A stretch of DNA of 64,000 bases from Nitrosomonadaceae bacterium (GCA_014190895.1 BJGV01000002.1:1-64000), one strand, 5' to 3'. Positions 32,195-42,297 are shown, numbered from the stretch's first letter. Made by a program: numbers and translations. Notes: generated by a model from the sequence alone, not told the origin.

Positions 32195-33562
32195 GTGCCA
32201 AAACTAGACATTGTTATTCTTGCTGCTGGACTTGGCAAACGCATGCATTCGGAATTGCCTAAGGTTCTGCATAACCTCGCAAACCGACCCCTGCTTTCTT
32301 ATGTTCTTGATACAGCAAGCGCCCTATCACCGCAAAGAATTTGCGTAATTTACGGCCATGGAGGTGAGCTTGTACCAAAAGTAATAAATAACGACAAAGT
32401 TACTTGGGTAAAACAAGAACTACAATTAGGTACTGGTCATGCACTGATGCAAGCTTTGCCATATCTTGATAAAGAAGGCATCACTCTAGTTTTATACGGC
32501 GATGTGCCATTAATTCAAATTGAAACCCTAGAAAAATTAATAGCAATGACAGCAGAAACAAGCCTCATTCTGTTGACTGCAGAGTTAAATCAGCCATCAG
32601 GCTACGGCAGAATCGGACGAAATGCAAAAACAAACGAGATAACTTTCATTATTGAAGAAAAGGATGCCACCATAATCCAGCAAGAAATTCGAGAAATTAA
32701 CACTGGTATTATGGCGATTTCTAATAAGTATTTATACAATTGGCTTGGTCAACTGAAGAACAGTAATGCACAGGGAGAGTACTATTTGACTGATATTGTG
32801 ACAATGGCAGCTAAAGCGAACGTCAAGATTAATGCAATTCAGCCCGAGCATGTTTGGGAGGTGTTAGGTGTGAATAGCAAGGCACAGTTAGCGGCACTTG
32901 AGCGCATTTATCAAAATAATTTTGCAAATAGACTAATGGAACAAGGGGTAATTTTAATAGACCCATCTCGTATCGATATTCGTGGACAACTTAATTGCGG
33001 CACAGACGTGACAATAGATATTAATTGTATTTTTGAGGGATTAGTCCAATTAGGTGATTTTGTAATAGTGGGAGCACATAGCATATTAAAAAATGTAAAA
33101 GTTGCAGCAAATACAATAATTGCCCCATTTAGTTTAATTGAAGAGAGTGAGATTGGCGAAAATTGTCGTATTGGGCCTTATGCTCGAATACGTCCAGGAA
33201 CAGAATTGGCCAATGAAGTTCATATCGGTAATTTTGTTGAGATCAAAAACAGCAGTTTTTCTGCTGGGAGCAAGGCAAATCATCTGAGCTATATTGGCGA
33301 TACCGTGGCAGGTAAAAATGTCAATATTGGTGCTGGGACAATTACCTGCAACTACAATGGAGCTAGTAAACACCAAACTGTTATTGAAGATGATGTGTTT
33401 ATTGGTTCGGGCACTCAATTAATTGCACCGGTAAAGTTGGCAAAGGGTTCCACCATTGGTGCAGGCTCAACCATTACTAGGGACACCCCATTAAATCAAT
33501 TGACCTTATCGCGTACTAAACAAATAAGCGTTCCTGGGTGGAAGCGGCCAGCAAAAAAATAA
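32195..33562 (+). CDS. glmU: Bifunctional N-acetylglucosamine-1-phosphate uridyltransferase / glucosamine-1-phosphate acetyltransferase
   Basis: GlmU makes UDP-GlcNAc for peptidoglycan and LPS. The N-terminal uridyltransferase domain has ILAAGLGKRMHSELPKVLH. The C-terminal half is a left-handed beta-helix with hexapeptide repeats and the acetyltransferase residues in RPGTELANEVHIGNFVEIK and GAGTITCNYNG. The start codon is GTG at 32195. The length of 455 is standard. Confidence 0.97.
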   Translation: MPKLDIVILAAGLGKRMHSELPKVLHNLANRPLLSYVLDTASALSPQRICVIYGHGGELVPKVINNDKVTWVKQELQLGTGHALMQALPYLDKEGITLVLYGDVPLIQIETLEKLIAMTAETSLILLTAELNQPSGYGRIGRNAKTNEITFIIEEKDATIIQQEIREINTGIMAISNKYLYNWLGQLKNSNAQGEYYLTDIVTMAAKANVKINAIQPEHVWEVLGVNSKAQLAALERIYQNNFANRLMEQGVILIDPSRIDIRGQLNCGTDVTIDINCIFEGLVQLGDFVIVGAHSILKNVKVAANTIIAPFSLIEESEIGENCRIGPYARIRPGTELANEVHIGNFVEIKNSSFSAGSKANHLSYIGDTVAGKNVNIGAGTITCNYNGASKHQTVIEDDVFIGSGTQLIAPVKLAKGSTIGAGSTITRDTPLNQLTLSRTKQISVPGWKRPAKK

Positions 33563-33626
33563 AAATTTAATGGAAGATTCTCTGTGATCTTTATTTTTGT
33601 AGCTTTTAACGAAAAAAGGTTTTCTC

Positions 33627-35471
33627 ATGTGCGGCATAGTTGTTGCGGTAGCTAAAAATAATGTGGCTTCTGTCTTGTTAGAGGGGCTATCCCAACTTGA
33701 GTATCGTGGTTACGACTCGGCTGGAATTGCGTTGATGAACGGTGGTTTCCATAGATTACGCACTACTGGACGGGTTGCCGAGCTTAATAAAATCGTGAAT
33801 GAGCGGAAATTGCAAGGCAAGACCGGTATTGCACATACCCGCTGGGCCACACATGGCGAACCATCTGAGCACAATGCCCATCCTCATTTTTCTGGCGAGG
33901 CATCAAGAATTGCAGTTGTGCATAACGGTATCATTGAAAATTATGAGACGTTGCGTCAACGTTTGCAAGCCGCAGGACTTAAATTTATATCTGATACTGA
34001 TACCGAAGTCATCGCCCATCTTATTACATTTAATTTAGAGCGCACCCTTGATTTATTTGAAGCGGTTAGAGACTCCGTTACCGAGCTACAAGGCGTATAT
34101 GCTATTGCTGTAATGGAAGAGGCGCGATCAGATCGTATTGTTGTTTTTCATAATGGAACTCCTTTATTGCTAGGATTGGGCACATCTGGCAATTATGCTG
34201 CTTCCGATGCCTCTGCTCTAATACAGGTTACTAAACGCATGATTTATTTAAAAGAAGGGGATTTAGCAGAGCTATATTGTGACAGTTATCGCATTGTTAA
34301 TTGTTTTAATGGCAGCATGAGCGAGGTAGACCGTATTGTACATGAAAGCAAATTAACCACAGAAGATCTAGGAATCGGATCTTATGCTCATTTCATGCAG
34401 AAAGAAATATTTGAGCAACCAAGTGTAGCGGCCAATATCTTAGAAGAAATATTTAATACTAACTCCGCCTCCCCTCAACTCTTTGGGGATGCTGCGAAGC
34501 ATATTTTTACACAAATTGACAAAGTTCTGATACTTGCTTGCGGTACCAGTTATCACGCTGGTTTGGTCGCCCGTCATTGGCTAGAAACTGTGGCAAAGTT
34601 GACGTGCAACGTTGAAATAGCCAGCGAATATCGTTACCGTAATCCAGTAATTCAAGCTAACACATTGGTAGTGGGGATCTCTCAATCAGGAGAAACTGCG
34701 GACACTCTGGCTGCGCTTAGTTATGCAAAGGCATTTGGACATCGCTATAGTCTTGCTATTTGTAACGTGGCTGAAAGCACGCTCACGCGACAGACTGATT
34801 TATGTTTTCTCACTCGTGCAGGTCCAGAAATTGGGGTGGCTTCTACTAAAGCGTTTACTACTCAGTTAACTGGATTAATGCTGCTTGCGGTGGTTTTAGG
34901 AAAGTTACATGGAAAGCTATCAAATGAAGATGAATCTAAGATAATCGGTGCATTGCGTCATCTTCCGGTCTCATTAAATCGAGTGCTAAGAGCAGAATCA
35001 GAGATTAAAGTTTGGGCTAAAAAACTTTCTGAGAGCCAGCATATATTATTTCTTGGCCGTGGCATTCACTATCCTATAGCCATGGAAGGGGCGCTCAAAC
35101 TGAAAGAAATTTCCTACATCCATGCTGAAGCTTATGCCGCTGGAGAATTGAAGCATGGCCCGCTTGCACTTATAGATAAAGACATGCCGGTGATTGTCAT
35201 TGCCCCTAATGATGAATTGCTTGCAAAAATTAAATCCAATTTACAAGAAGTGCGTGCAAGGGGGGGCAAACTTTATGTCCTTGCTGACAATGATTCTTCT
35301 GTTGAGAGTAGTTCAGGGTTAGAGGTTATAAGATTGACAGAGTATGCGGGATTACTAAGTCCAATTCTCCATACCATCCCATTGCAATTGCTCGCCTACC
35401 ATATTGCCCTAATAAGAAACACTGATATTGATAAGCCTCGGAATCTAGCAAAATCAGTAACGGTGGAGTAG
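33627..35471 (+). CDS. glmS: Glutamine-fructose-6-phosphate aminotransferase (isomerizing)
   Basis: GlmS makes glucosamine-6-phosphate from fructose-6-phosphate and glutamine. The N-terminal MCGIVV exposes Cys as the glutaminase nucleophile. Two SIS domains follow (GISQSGETADTLAAL; FLGRGIHYPIAMEGALKLKE), and the chain ends in DKPRNLAKSVTVE. I see no glmS ribozyme-like structure, which would not be expected in this group. Confidence 0.98.
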   Translation: MCGIVVAVAKNNVASVLLEGLSQLEYRGYDSAGIALMNGGFHRLRTTGRVAELNKIVNERKLQGKTGIAHTRWATHGEPSEHNAHPHFSGEASRIAVVHNGIIENYETLRQRLQAAGLKFISDTDTEVIAHLITFNLERTLDLFEAVRDSVTELQGVYAIAVMEEARSDRIVVFHNGTPLLLGLGTSGNYAASDASALIQVTKRMIYLKEGDLAELYCDSYRIVNCFNGSMSEVDRIVHESKLTTEDLGIGSYAHFMQKEIFEQPSVAANILEEIFNTNSASPQLFGDAAKHIFTQIDKVLILACGTSYHAGLVARHWLETVAKLTCNVEIASEYRYRNPVIQANTLVVGISQSGETADTLAALSYAKAFGHRYSLAICNVAESTLTRQTDLCFLTRAGPEIGVASTKAFTTQLTGLMLLAVVLGKLHGKLSNEDESKIIGALRHLPVSLNRVLRAESEIKVWAKKLSESQHILFLGRGIHYPIAMEGALKLKEISYIHAEAYAAGELKHGPLALIDKDMPVIVIAPNDELLAKIKSNLQEVRARGGKLYVLADNDSSVESSSGLEVIRLTEYAGLLSPILHTIPLQLLAYHIALIRNTDIDKPRNLAKSVTVE

Positions 35472-35575
35472 ATGAATTGTAGGAAAACGGCAAGCATGTG
35501 GGAGCTACTCAGCATGATATTTTATTACTCTCCCACAAAGCAGTTTACAATAGGAGACTTAGCGACGATTCTTCT

Positions 35576-36136
35576 ATGCAAAGCACCAATCTGACTCATC
35601 ATTTTCTGATTGCCATGCCGGCCACGGCAGACCCCTTCTTTTCTAATACGCTCACCTATATTTGTGAACACAATGAACGGGGTGCGTTAGGTCTGGTAAT
35701 TAATCGAGTCACTAATTTGACACTGGGGAATCTATTTGAGCAATTTAATATTCCTTTCACAGACCCATCTTTCAATGAGCTGCCAGTATTGTTTGGTGGA
35801 CCAGTGCAATTGGACTGTAGTTTTGTGTTACATCAACCTGCGGGAAACTGGCAGTCCACTATAGTGGTCAATTCAGCATTAGGGTTGACCACCTCATCAG
35901 ATATCTTGCAAGCAATTGCAAATGGCAAAGGCCCAGAACAGACGCTGGTCACGCTGGGCTACTCCGGTTGGGCATCTGGTCAGATTGAGCATGAATTAAC
36001 TCAGAATGCTTGGCTTACAGTGAATGCTTCACCTAGTATCATATTCGAGTTGCCACCTGATAAAAGATTGTCAGCAGCGATGGAATTATTAGGAATTAAT
36101 TTTTCCAGTTTATCCGGAGATGCGGGACACTCGTGA
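35576..36136 (+). CDS. UPF0301 / YqgE family protein
   Basis: The family (AlgH/YqgE) is conserved but has no firm biochemical role. Hallmarks are HHFLIAMPATADPFFSNTLTYICEHNERGALGLVINR and LFGGPVQ. The ORF is open from a GTG at 35498, but the ATG at 35576 gives the normal start just before the conserved block. It precedes ruvX, as in many proteobacteria. Confidence 0.93.
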   Translation: MQSTNLTHHFLIAMPATADPFFSNTLTYICEHNERGALGLVINRVTNLTLGNLFEQFNIPFTDPSFNELPVLFGGPVQLDCSFVLHQPAGNWQSTIVVNSALGLTTSSDILQAIANGKGPEQTLVTLGYSGWASGQIEHELTQNAWLTVNASPSIIFELPPDKRLSAAMELLGINFSSLSGDAGHS

Positions 36137-36178
36137 GAATAGCGTGTAATATTTAATTGAAATATATTTGCTCTGTCT

Positions 36179-36655
36179 ATGAAAAATAAGATAACTCAGG
36201 ACCCTATGTTTGATACCAAACACCAATTATTCGTTGGAACGGTTTTAGCATTTGATTTTGGTGAAAAGCGAATTGGCGTAGCAGTGGGAAACATGGAGCT
36301 GGGTTTGGCCCACCCTCTTGTTACAGTAAAGGATGAAATTATAGAGCGTCGTTTTGACGCTATCGATAAATTAATTAAAGAGTGGCGGCCAATAAAATTA
36401 ATAGTAGGGCTGCCTACTCATGCTGATGGCAGGGAACACAAACTGACCCAGTTGAGCCGTCGCTTTGCTCGACATTTAGAAGTCCGTTTTGGTATTATGA
36501 CTGCTCTAGTTGACGAGCGCTACACCTCTATTACTGCAAGTATGGCATTACGAGAGGCGGGTATAAAAACAAGAAAGCAAAAAACAATGCTAGATCAGAT
36601 AGCTGCTCAACAAATACTACAATCTTATTTCGATGGATGTCATGCAACTACCTAA
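36179..36655 (+). CDS. ruvX: Putative pre-16S rRNA nuclease / Holliday junction resolvase-like YqgF
   Basis: YqgF (RuvX) has an RNase H-like fold and takes part in 16S rRNA 5'-end processing. VLAFDFGEKRIGVAVGN carries the first catalytic Asp. IVGLPTHADGREH, VDERYTS and the late [14 protein letters not shown] complete the family pattern. The true start may be the ATG at 36206. The end overlaps pyrR by 23 bases. Confidence 0.94.
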   Translation: MKNKITQDPMFDTKHQLFVGTVLAFDFGEKRIGVAVGNMELGLAHPLVTVKDEIIERRFDAIDKLIKEWRPIKLIVGLPTHADGREHKLTQLSRRFARHLEVRFGIMTALVDERYTSITASMALREAGIKTRKQKTMLDQIAAQQILQSYFDGCHATT

Positions 36656-37154
36656 TGCTGAACAATTACTTGTCGAGCTAACTGAAAAGATGCGACCAGA
36701 CGTTGCCACGAACATTGCGCTGGTGGGCATCTATACCGGTGGTGTTTGGCTGGCAGAGAGACTTCACCAAGATTTAGGAATTACTCTTCCTCTGGGAGTT
36801 CTAGATAGCTCATTTTATCGCGATGATTTTGATCAGATCGGTTTGCACTCTCAAGTTAGATCTTCTAACATCCCGTTTAAAGTAGACGGTAGTCATATTA
36901 TCCTGATAGATGATGTGCTCTTTACGGGACGTACTATCCGTGCCGCTACTAATGAGTTATTTGATCACGGGCGACCAGCTAGCATCCGCCTTGCGGCCCT
37001 TATAGATCGAGGCGGAAGGGAGTTACCCATTGCTATTAATTATGTTGGCACGACGATAGTGCTTTCAGAAGACAAGATGTTGGCACTGGAGCGGAATAAG
37101 AATGGAAAATTGAATTTGAGTTTATATGACAGAGTAAACAGAAACAGTGAATAA
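36633..37154 (+). CDS. pyrR: Bifunctional PyrR: pyr regulator / uracil phosphoribosyltransferase
   Basis: The 173-residue protein is a type I phosphoribosyltransferase with the PRPP loop [18 protein letters not shown]. The [15 protein letters not shown] segment is typical of PyrR. In Gram-positives PyrR controls attenuation of pyr genes; in this group the regulatory role is less clear, and I see no attenuator upstream. The gene overlaps both neighbours, so ruvX-pyrR-pyrB are likely co-translated. Confidence 0.95.
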   Translation: MDVMQLPNAEQLLVELTEKMRPDVATNIALVGIYTGGVWLAERLHQDLGITLPLGVLDSSFYRDDFDQIGLHSQVRSSNIPFKVDGSHIILIDDVLFTGRTIRAATNELFDHGRPASIRLAALIDRGGRELPIAINYVGTTIVLSEDKMLALERNKNGKLNLSLYDRVNRNSE

Positions 37155-38097
37155 TAACCCGCAACTGAATAGGGACGGCGAGTTACAGCATCTCCTTACC
37201 ACGGAGGGGCTACCTATTTCTATTCTTTTAAAAATACTGGATACTGCCGAATCTTTTGTTGGCGTCACCGAGCGAGATATAAAGAAGGTGCCACTACTAC
37301 GCGGGAAATCTATATTTAATCTCTTCTTTGAGCCGAGTACTCGTACCCGAACTACATTTGAAATTGCTGCTAAGCGCTTGTCAGCCGATGTGGTTAATCT
37401 CGATGTTGCGGCTTCCTCACAATCTAAGGGGGAGACGATGCTAGACACGGTAAATAATCTATCGGCAATGCACGCTGATATGTTTATTGTGAGACATTCA
37501 CAAAGCGGTGCGGCGCATTTAATAGCGCGTCACGTCAAACCAGGAATTCATGTTATTAATGCTGGTGACGGACGTCATGCGCATCCTACCCAAGCGTTAC
37601 TGGACATGTTTACTATTCGTCGTTATAAGAAAGATTTTCATAGTTTGCGTGTTGCTATTATCGGGGATATTTTACACTCAAGGGTGGCCCGTTCCCAGAT
37701 TCATGCCCTTACTACATTAGGCGTTCCAGAGGTCCGAGTCATCACACCCAAAACCCTGCTGTCAAATAAAGTCGAGCGTTTGGGCGTGCAAGTTTATCAC
37801 GACATGGCGCAAGGACTAAAAGACGTGGATGTATTACTGATGTTACGGCTACAAAACGAGCGCATGCTAGGTGCTCGTCTCCCTAGCGCCGAGGAATATT
37901 TTAAATACTACGGACTTACGCAAGAAAAATTGGCACTGGCCAGTCAAGATGCTATCGTGCTACATCCTGGCCCAATGAATCGCGGTGTTGAGATTGACTC
38001 TGCCGTAGCTGATGGGAAACAGTCAGTTATTTTGTCACAGGTAACATTCGGTATTGCCGTACGAATGGCAGTAATGACCATCTTGATGGGAAATTAA
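37147..38097 (+). CDS. pyrB: Aspartate carbamoyltransferase catalytic chain
   Basis: PyrB makes carbamoyl-aspartate. The 316-residue chain has the carbamoyl-phosphate motif [13 protein letters not shown], the mobile SQSKGE loop, VIRH-like [11 protein letters not shown], and the aspartate-binding [11 protein letters not shown]. The start is a GTG inside the end of pyrR. No pyrI regulatory chain follows. Instead comes a PyrC-like protein without zinc ligands, the arrangement described for class A ATCases. Confidence 0.96.
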   Translation: MNNNPQLNRDGELQHLLTTEGLPISILLKILDTAESFVGVTERDIKKVPLLRGKSIFNLFFEPSTRTRTTFEIAAKRLSADVVNLDVAASSQSKGETMLDTVNNLSAMHADMFIVRHSQSGAAHLIARHVKPGIHVINAGDGRHAHPTQALLDMFTIRRYKKDFHSLRVAIIGDILHSRVARSQIHALTTLGVPEVRVITPKTLLSNKVERLGVQVYHDMAQGLKDVDVLLMLRLQNERMLGARLPSAEEYFKYYGLTQEKLALASQDAIVLHPGPMNRGVEIDSAVADGKQSVILSQVTFGIAVRMAVMTILMGN

Positions 38098-38166
38098 AGA
38101 GCATTTATGAGTGCAGGGTTTGGGCTAATGGAAACCAATAGTTTAATGGCCGTATAAAGAAATCCT

Positions 38167-39441
38167 ATGAAGATACACATTAAAAATGGTCACTTAATAG
38201 ATCCAAAGAATGGCATTGATGTCATCAAGGATGTGTTTATTGCTGCCGGAAAGGTTGTTGCAATAGGCGCAGAGCCAAGTAACTTCAAAGCTAGTCGTGT
38301 AATAGATGCAAAGGGCTTGTTAGTGTTTCCAGGCTTGGTAGATTTATCAGTACGGTTACGTGAACCGGGTTTTGAGTACAAGGCCACGCTAGAGTCTGAA
38401 ATGAAGGCGGCAGTAGCGGGCGGGATTACCAGCCTAGCATGTCCGCCCGATACTGACCCACCTTTAGACGAGCCTGGTTTGGTAGAGATGTTAAAGCATC
38501 GTGCTAAGAGTCTTAATCAGGCACATGTCTACCCCATTGGAGCTCTTACTCAAGGCTTAAAGGGGGAGCGATTGACAGAAATGGCGGAATTGCATGATGC
38601 AGGCTGTGTTGTTTTTGGTCAGTCTGATGCACCATTCATTAATACGCGTGTAATGATGCAAGCAATGCAGTACGCAGCTACTTTTGGTTTTAGTGTTTGG
38701 TTGCGCCCACAGGATGTAAGTCTTGCCAATAGTGGTGTGGCTCATGATGGTGAAGTTGCGACTCGTCTGGGTTTGCCAGCGATTCCGGTATGCGCGGAAA
38801 CAATCGCCTTATCAACTATTATTTTAATGGCTAGAGAAACCGGCGCCAGGGTACATTTATGTCGAATTTCTAGTGCAGAAGGTGTTTCCATGATACGCGC
38901 CGCTAAAAAAGATGGCCTAACTATAACTTGTGATGTGGCGGTTAATCACATACATCTCTCTGAGATGGACATCGGTTTCTTTGATTCTAATTGCCATCTT
39001 GTCCCACCATTGCGGAGTTTAAGTGATCGTGATGCGTTGCGCATAGGTCTAATGGATGGAACAATAGATGCGATATGTTCAGACCATACACCAGTAGATG
39101 AAGATGCTAAGTTGCTACCCTTCGGTGAATCCGAAGCAGGCTCTACCGGACTAGAGCTGTTGCTGTCACTTGTTTTGAAATGGTCATTGGAGATGAAAAT
39201 TCCATTGATCTCAGCGTTGGCTGCGATAACCACAGAACCAGCCAAAATACTTGGTATAGATGTTGGCCATCTGTCCCTTGGCGCCATTGCTGATCTGTGT
39301 ATCTTTGATCCCAATCAGTATTGGAACGTGGAAGCAACAGTACTTAGAAGTCAAGGTAAGAACACGCCATTTCTAGGCATAGAACTGCAGGGTAAGGTAA
39401 AGTATACCTTGGTGAATGGTAGTATTGTATATGAAAATTAA
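38167..39441 (+). CDS. pyrX: Dihydroorotase-like protein without the HxH motif (PyrX, non-catalytic)
   Basis: The 424-residue chain is clearly of the class I dihydroorotase family: PGLVDL...REPG, GITSLACPPDTDPP, ICSDHTPVDEDAK. The metal-binding HxH expected after VDL is replaced by Ser61-Val-Arg63. In Pseudomonas such a protein (PyrC', PyrX) is inactive but needed to assemble PyrB into a dodecamer, and a separate PyrC does the chemistry. Being directly downstream of pyrB fits that. The loss of HxH is seen directly; the structural role is inferred. Confidence 0.9.
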   Translation: MKIHIKNGHLIDPKNGIDVIKDVFIAAGKVVAIGAEPSNFKASRVIDAKGLLVFPGLVDLSVRLREPGFEYKATLESEMKAAVAGGITSLACPPDTDPPLDEPGLVEMLKHRAKSLNQAHVYPIGALTQGLKGERLTEMAELHDAGCVVFGQSDAPFINTRVMMQAMQYAATFGFSVWLRPQDVSLANSGVAHDGEVATRLGLPAIPVCAETIALSTIILMARETGARVHLCRISSAEGVSMIRAAKKDGLTITCDVAVNHIHLSEMDIGFFDSNCHLVPPLRSLSDRDALRIGLMDGTIDAICSDHTPVDEDAKLLPFGESEAGSTGLELLLSLVLKWSLEMKIPLISALAAITTEPAKILGIDVGHLSLGAIADLCIFDPNQYWNVEATVLRSQGKNTPFLGIELQGKVKYTLVNGSIVYEN

Positions 39442-39504
39442 ATCGAAATTCAAGAGCGCAGATAGACGCCCGTGCTGACTCCCTAATTACCATCTTGGAC
39501 TAAT

Positions 39505-41601
39505 ATGATCAATCCTTTGCTTGATTTTTCTGGGCTACCGCGTTTCTTAGACATTCAAACCAAACACGTGAATTCATCAGTCAAAAAGTTGCTGGCCGCC
39601 AGTCATGCCGTAGTTAATAAGTTGCGCAATGATGTTATTGCACCCACTTGGCAAAACTTCGTCGAGCCGATGGCAGATGTTCATGAACATCTGCAACGTT
39701 CTTGGGGACAGGTTTCACATTTAAATGCAGTAATGAATAGTCCAGAATTACGAGAGGCATATAATGTTAATTTACTGACGATCACCCAGTATTACGCTGG
39801 TCTTTCTCAGGATAAGGTATTGTTTGAAAAATTTAAACAACTCCGCCATAGCGATGAATTTAAAAATTTGAATCAAGCTAAAAAAATAATTATTAAAAAT
39901 AAATTACGAGATTTTCTTTTGGGTGGCGCAGACCTATTACCAGAAAAGAAAGAACGATTCCTTGGTATTCAGGAAGAGTTATCGGCGAACTCTTCCAGAT
40001 TTAGCGATAACCTCCTAGACGCAACCAGTAATTTTGTGCTGCATATAGAGAATGCGGATGACTTGCTTGGTATTCCAAGTGACGTGTTACAAACAGCTAG
40101 AGAAGTCGCTATAAAAAGTGGTGTTCTTGGTTGGAAGTTTACGTTGCAAGGACCCTCTTTTCAACCAATCATGCAGTATGCGGATAATCAAGAGTTACGC
40201 AAAAAAATGTATCGCGCTTATTCTACCAGGGCCAGTGAAGTTGGTGCACTTGAGGGATCTCTTGCTGCTGAAGTTAATTGGGATAATACGCTGTTAATAA
40301 GTAAAATACTCAAATTGCGCAAGGAAGAAGCGCAAATGCTCGGGTTTAATTGTTATGCTGAATTGTCATTGATGTCAAAAATGGCCTCTACACCAGATCA
40401 AGTGATAAGTTTCCTTGGCGAATTAGCTGTTATGGCCAAACCTTATGCTCAACGTGATCTAGAGGAACTGAGTCACTTCGCTATTAATCAATTGAAACTC
40501 AGTAAACTTGAATCTTGGGATATAGTTTATGCCAGTGAGAAGTTAAGAGCCGAATGTTATGCTTTTTCTGATCAGGAAGTGAAACAGTATTTTCCGGAAA
40601 CTAAAGTGTTATCAGGCATGTTCAGGCTAGTTGAAAATCTTTATAGCATTATTATTACCGCTCCAGAAGAAATGTCACGCATTCAACTCTGGCATCCAGA
40701 TGTAAAATTTTTTAATGTTAGCGATATTAATGGGAAATTAATTGGACAATTTTATATAGATTTATATGCGCGACCCGGTAAACGAGGCGGTGCGTGGATG
40801 GACGATGCAATTACTCGCCGCCGCATTAAAGGCAATAAACTTGTTATACAAACACCGGTTGCGTACCTTAATTGTAATTTTTCTGCACCTGTTAATTTCG
40901 GTGATCAAAAAACGCCAGCTTTATTTACTCATGATGAAGTAATAACTTTATTTCATGAGTTTGGCCATGGTCTGCATCATTTACTTACTGAAGCCGAAGA
41001 ACTTGGAGTATCCGGTATAAATGGAGTTGAGTGGGATGCTGTGGAGCTTCCTAGTCAGTTCATGGAAAATTTTTGCTGGGAGTGGGAGGTGCTGATCAAC
41101 ATGACGCAGCATGTTGACACTGGAGAGTCTTTGCCTCGGACATTATTCGATAAAATGCTCGCAGCAAAAAATTTTCAAAGCGGCCTTAAAACTTTACGTC
41201 AGGTAGAGTTTGCACTATTTGACATGCGCCTACATTCTGATTTTAATCCAAGCGGGGAAAAAACAGTGCTGCAACTGCTAAATGAGATTCGTGAGCAAAT
41301 TGCTGTTATTAGCCCGCCAGATTTTAATCGCTTTCCCCATAGTTTTTCACATATTTTTTCGGGCGGATATGCGGCAGGTTATTACAGCTATAAATGGGCA
41401 GAGGTTTTATCTTCTGATGCCTATAGTGTTTTTGAGGAAAGTATCGATGGGAAAATGAGTGCCAAAGTTGGCGCTCATTTTCGTGATGAAATTCTTGCGG
41501 TGGGCGGAAGCCGCCCAGCGCTAGAATCGTTTATCGCATTTCGTGGACGTGAACCAAACACGAGTGCACTTTTGCGCCATAACGGCATGACAATTACATA
41601 A
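39505..41601 (+). CDS. prlC: Oligopeptidase A (M3 zinc peptidase)
   Basis: PrlC is a cytoplasmic oligopeptidase that degrades short peptides, including cleaved signal peptides. The 698-residue chain has the zinc motif H484-E-F-G-H488 in TLFHEFGHGLHHLL, with a third ligand in the GVEWDAVELPSQFMEN region. The substrate-gating FSHIFSGGYAAGYYSY lies near the C terminus. Length and motifs match E. coli PrlC. Confidence 0.96.
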   Translation: MINPLLDFSGLPRFLDIQTKHVNSSVKKLLAASHAVVNKLRNDVIAPTWQNFVEPMADVHEHLQRSWGQVSHLNAVMNSPELREAYNVNLLTITQYYAGLSQDKVLFEKFKQLRHSDEFKNLNQAKKIIIKNKLRDFLLGGADLLPEKKERFLGIQEELSANSSRFSDNLLDATSNFVLHIENADDLLGIPSDVLQTAREVAIKSGVLGWKFTLQGPSFQPIMQYADNQELRKKMYRAYSTRASEVGALEGSLAAEVNWDNTLLISKILKLRKEEAQMLGFNCYAELSLMSKMASTPDQVISFLGELAVMAKPYAQRDLEELSHFAINQLKLSKLESWDIVYASEKLRAECYAFSDQEVKQYFPETKVLSGMFRLVENLYSIIITAPEEMSRIQLWHPDVKFFNVSDINGKLIGQFYIDLYARPGKRGGAWMDDAITRRRIKGNKLVIQTPVAYLNCNFSAPVNFGDQKTPALFTHDEVITLFHEFGHGLHHLLTEAEELGVSGINGVEWDAVELPSQFMENFCWEWEVLINMTQHVDTGESLPRTLFDKMLAAKNFQSGLKTLRQVEFALFDMRLHSDFNPSGEKTVLQLLNEIREQIAVISPPDFNRFPHSFSHIFSGGYAAGYYSYKWAEVLSSDAYSVFEESIDGKMSAKVGAHFRDEILAVGGSRPALESFIAFRGREPNTSALLRHNGMTIT

Positions 41602-41664
41602 ATTACTAAAAGTAGAGTGGCTGTCTTTGTAATTATACGGTGTCCAGTCTATTCTAGCATCGTG

Positions 41665-42297
41665 TTACGTTGCGTTGGTTCGACGGCGCCACCAGAAGAA
41701 AGCTGCGGCGCTACCCACCCCTAGCAGCAGCAAAATTTCTGTTAAACCGATCCCAGAGCCACCATGTCCGTCATGCCCACCTCCTCCACCCACATGTATC
41801 GGAATGCTAACCGCCATAATTAATTTGCCATCTTTTTCTGTTTCTAGTAGTAAATTGTATTGACCCAACTCTTGTAAATTTGCTGCAAGTGTAATGCTTC
41901 CAGATGGGTATAATTTAGCTGGTTCAGAAATGATTGCATGGCCATCACCGTGACCTTCCATTATTAAGCGCAAGGCAATTGGAATTTCGCGAGTTGTACC
42001 GTCTTTTAAGTCCACTGTAAAAATCATTTCACCAGTATTTGGGACGTGATCACAGTATGCATGTGTAGGCGGAAGGGCACCTTTCGGCTTTTCATAGGCA
42101 CTAAATGCAACAGGGAAATTCCCAGTTTTAATAGCGCAATCCCCGCTATGGTGACCTTCATGAGCAAGCATTAGTTGCGCATGAGCTGGCGTCATCAATC
42201 CAATCAATCCAATCAATCCAGTACGTAAAAACCAATGTAACCACATGGTTTTATATTCAAACACCTTATTCATAATATCTCCATATCTATTCATCAT
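41665..42297 (-). CDS. Membrane-anchored periplasmic protein, paralogue of the gene at 193-783
   Basis: The 210-residue ORF has a signal peptide ending near AHA (about residue 40), a His-rich mature start (AHEGHHSGDC), cysteines at about 54 and 82, a Gly/His-rich linker (GGGGGHDGHGG), one membrane helix near 182-203 and a tail RRRTNAT. It aligns with the protein at 193-783 at the two cysteines, the P-x-TG that follows the second one, and P-x-K-x-Y-x-x-GSI. It lacks copC/copD neighbours. His, Met and Cys content suggests copper binding. The start is uncertain: an internal Met9 or Met18 would shorten the signal peptide. Confidence 0.75.
   Translation of the reverse strand: MMNRYGDIMNKVFEYKTMWLHWFLRTGLIGLIGLMTPAHAQLMLAHEGHHSGDCAIKTGNFPVAFSAYEKPKGALPPTHAYCDHVPNTGEMIFTVDLKDGTTREIPIALRLIMEGHGDGHAIISEPAKLYPSGSITLAANLQELGQYNLLLETEKDGKLIMAVSIPIHVGGGGGHDGHGGSGIGLTEILLLLGVGSAAAFFWWRRRTNAT
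42194..42220. repeat. Three tandem copies of ATCAATCCA inside the signal-peptide coding region
   Basis: The 9-base unit ATCAATCCA occurs three times without interruption. It encodes the repeated Gly-Leu-Ile of the hydrophobic core (GLIGLIGLM) on the minus strand. As the unit is three codons, gain or loss of a copy would lengthen or shorten the signal peptide in frame. Confidence 0.85.

Noticed and set aside
33563-33626. glmS ribozyme or riboswitch upstream of glmS
   Set aside because: The gap is only 64 bases, and no conserved core is visible.
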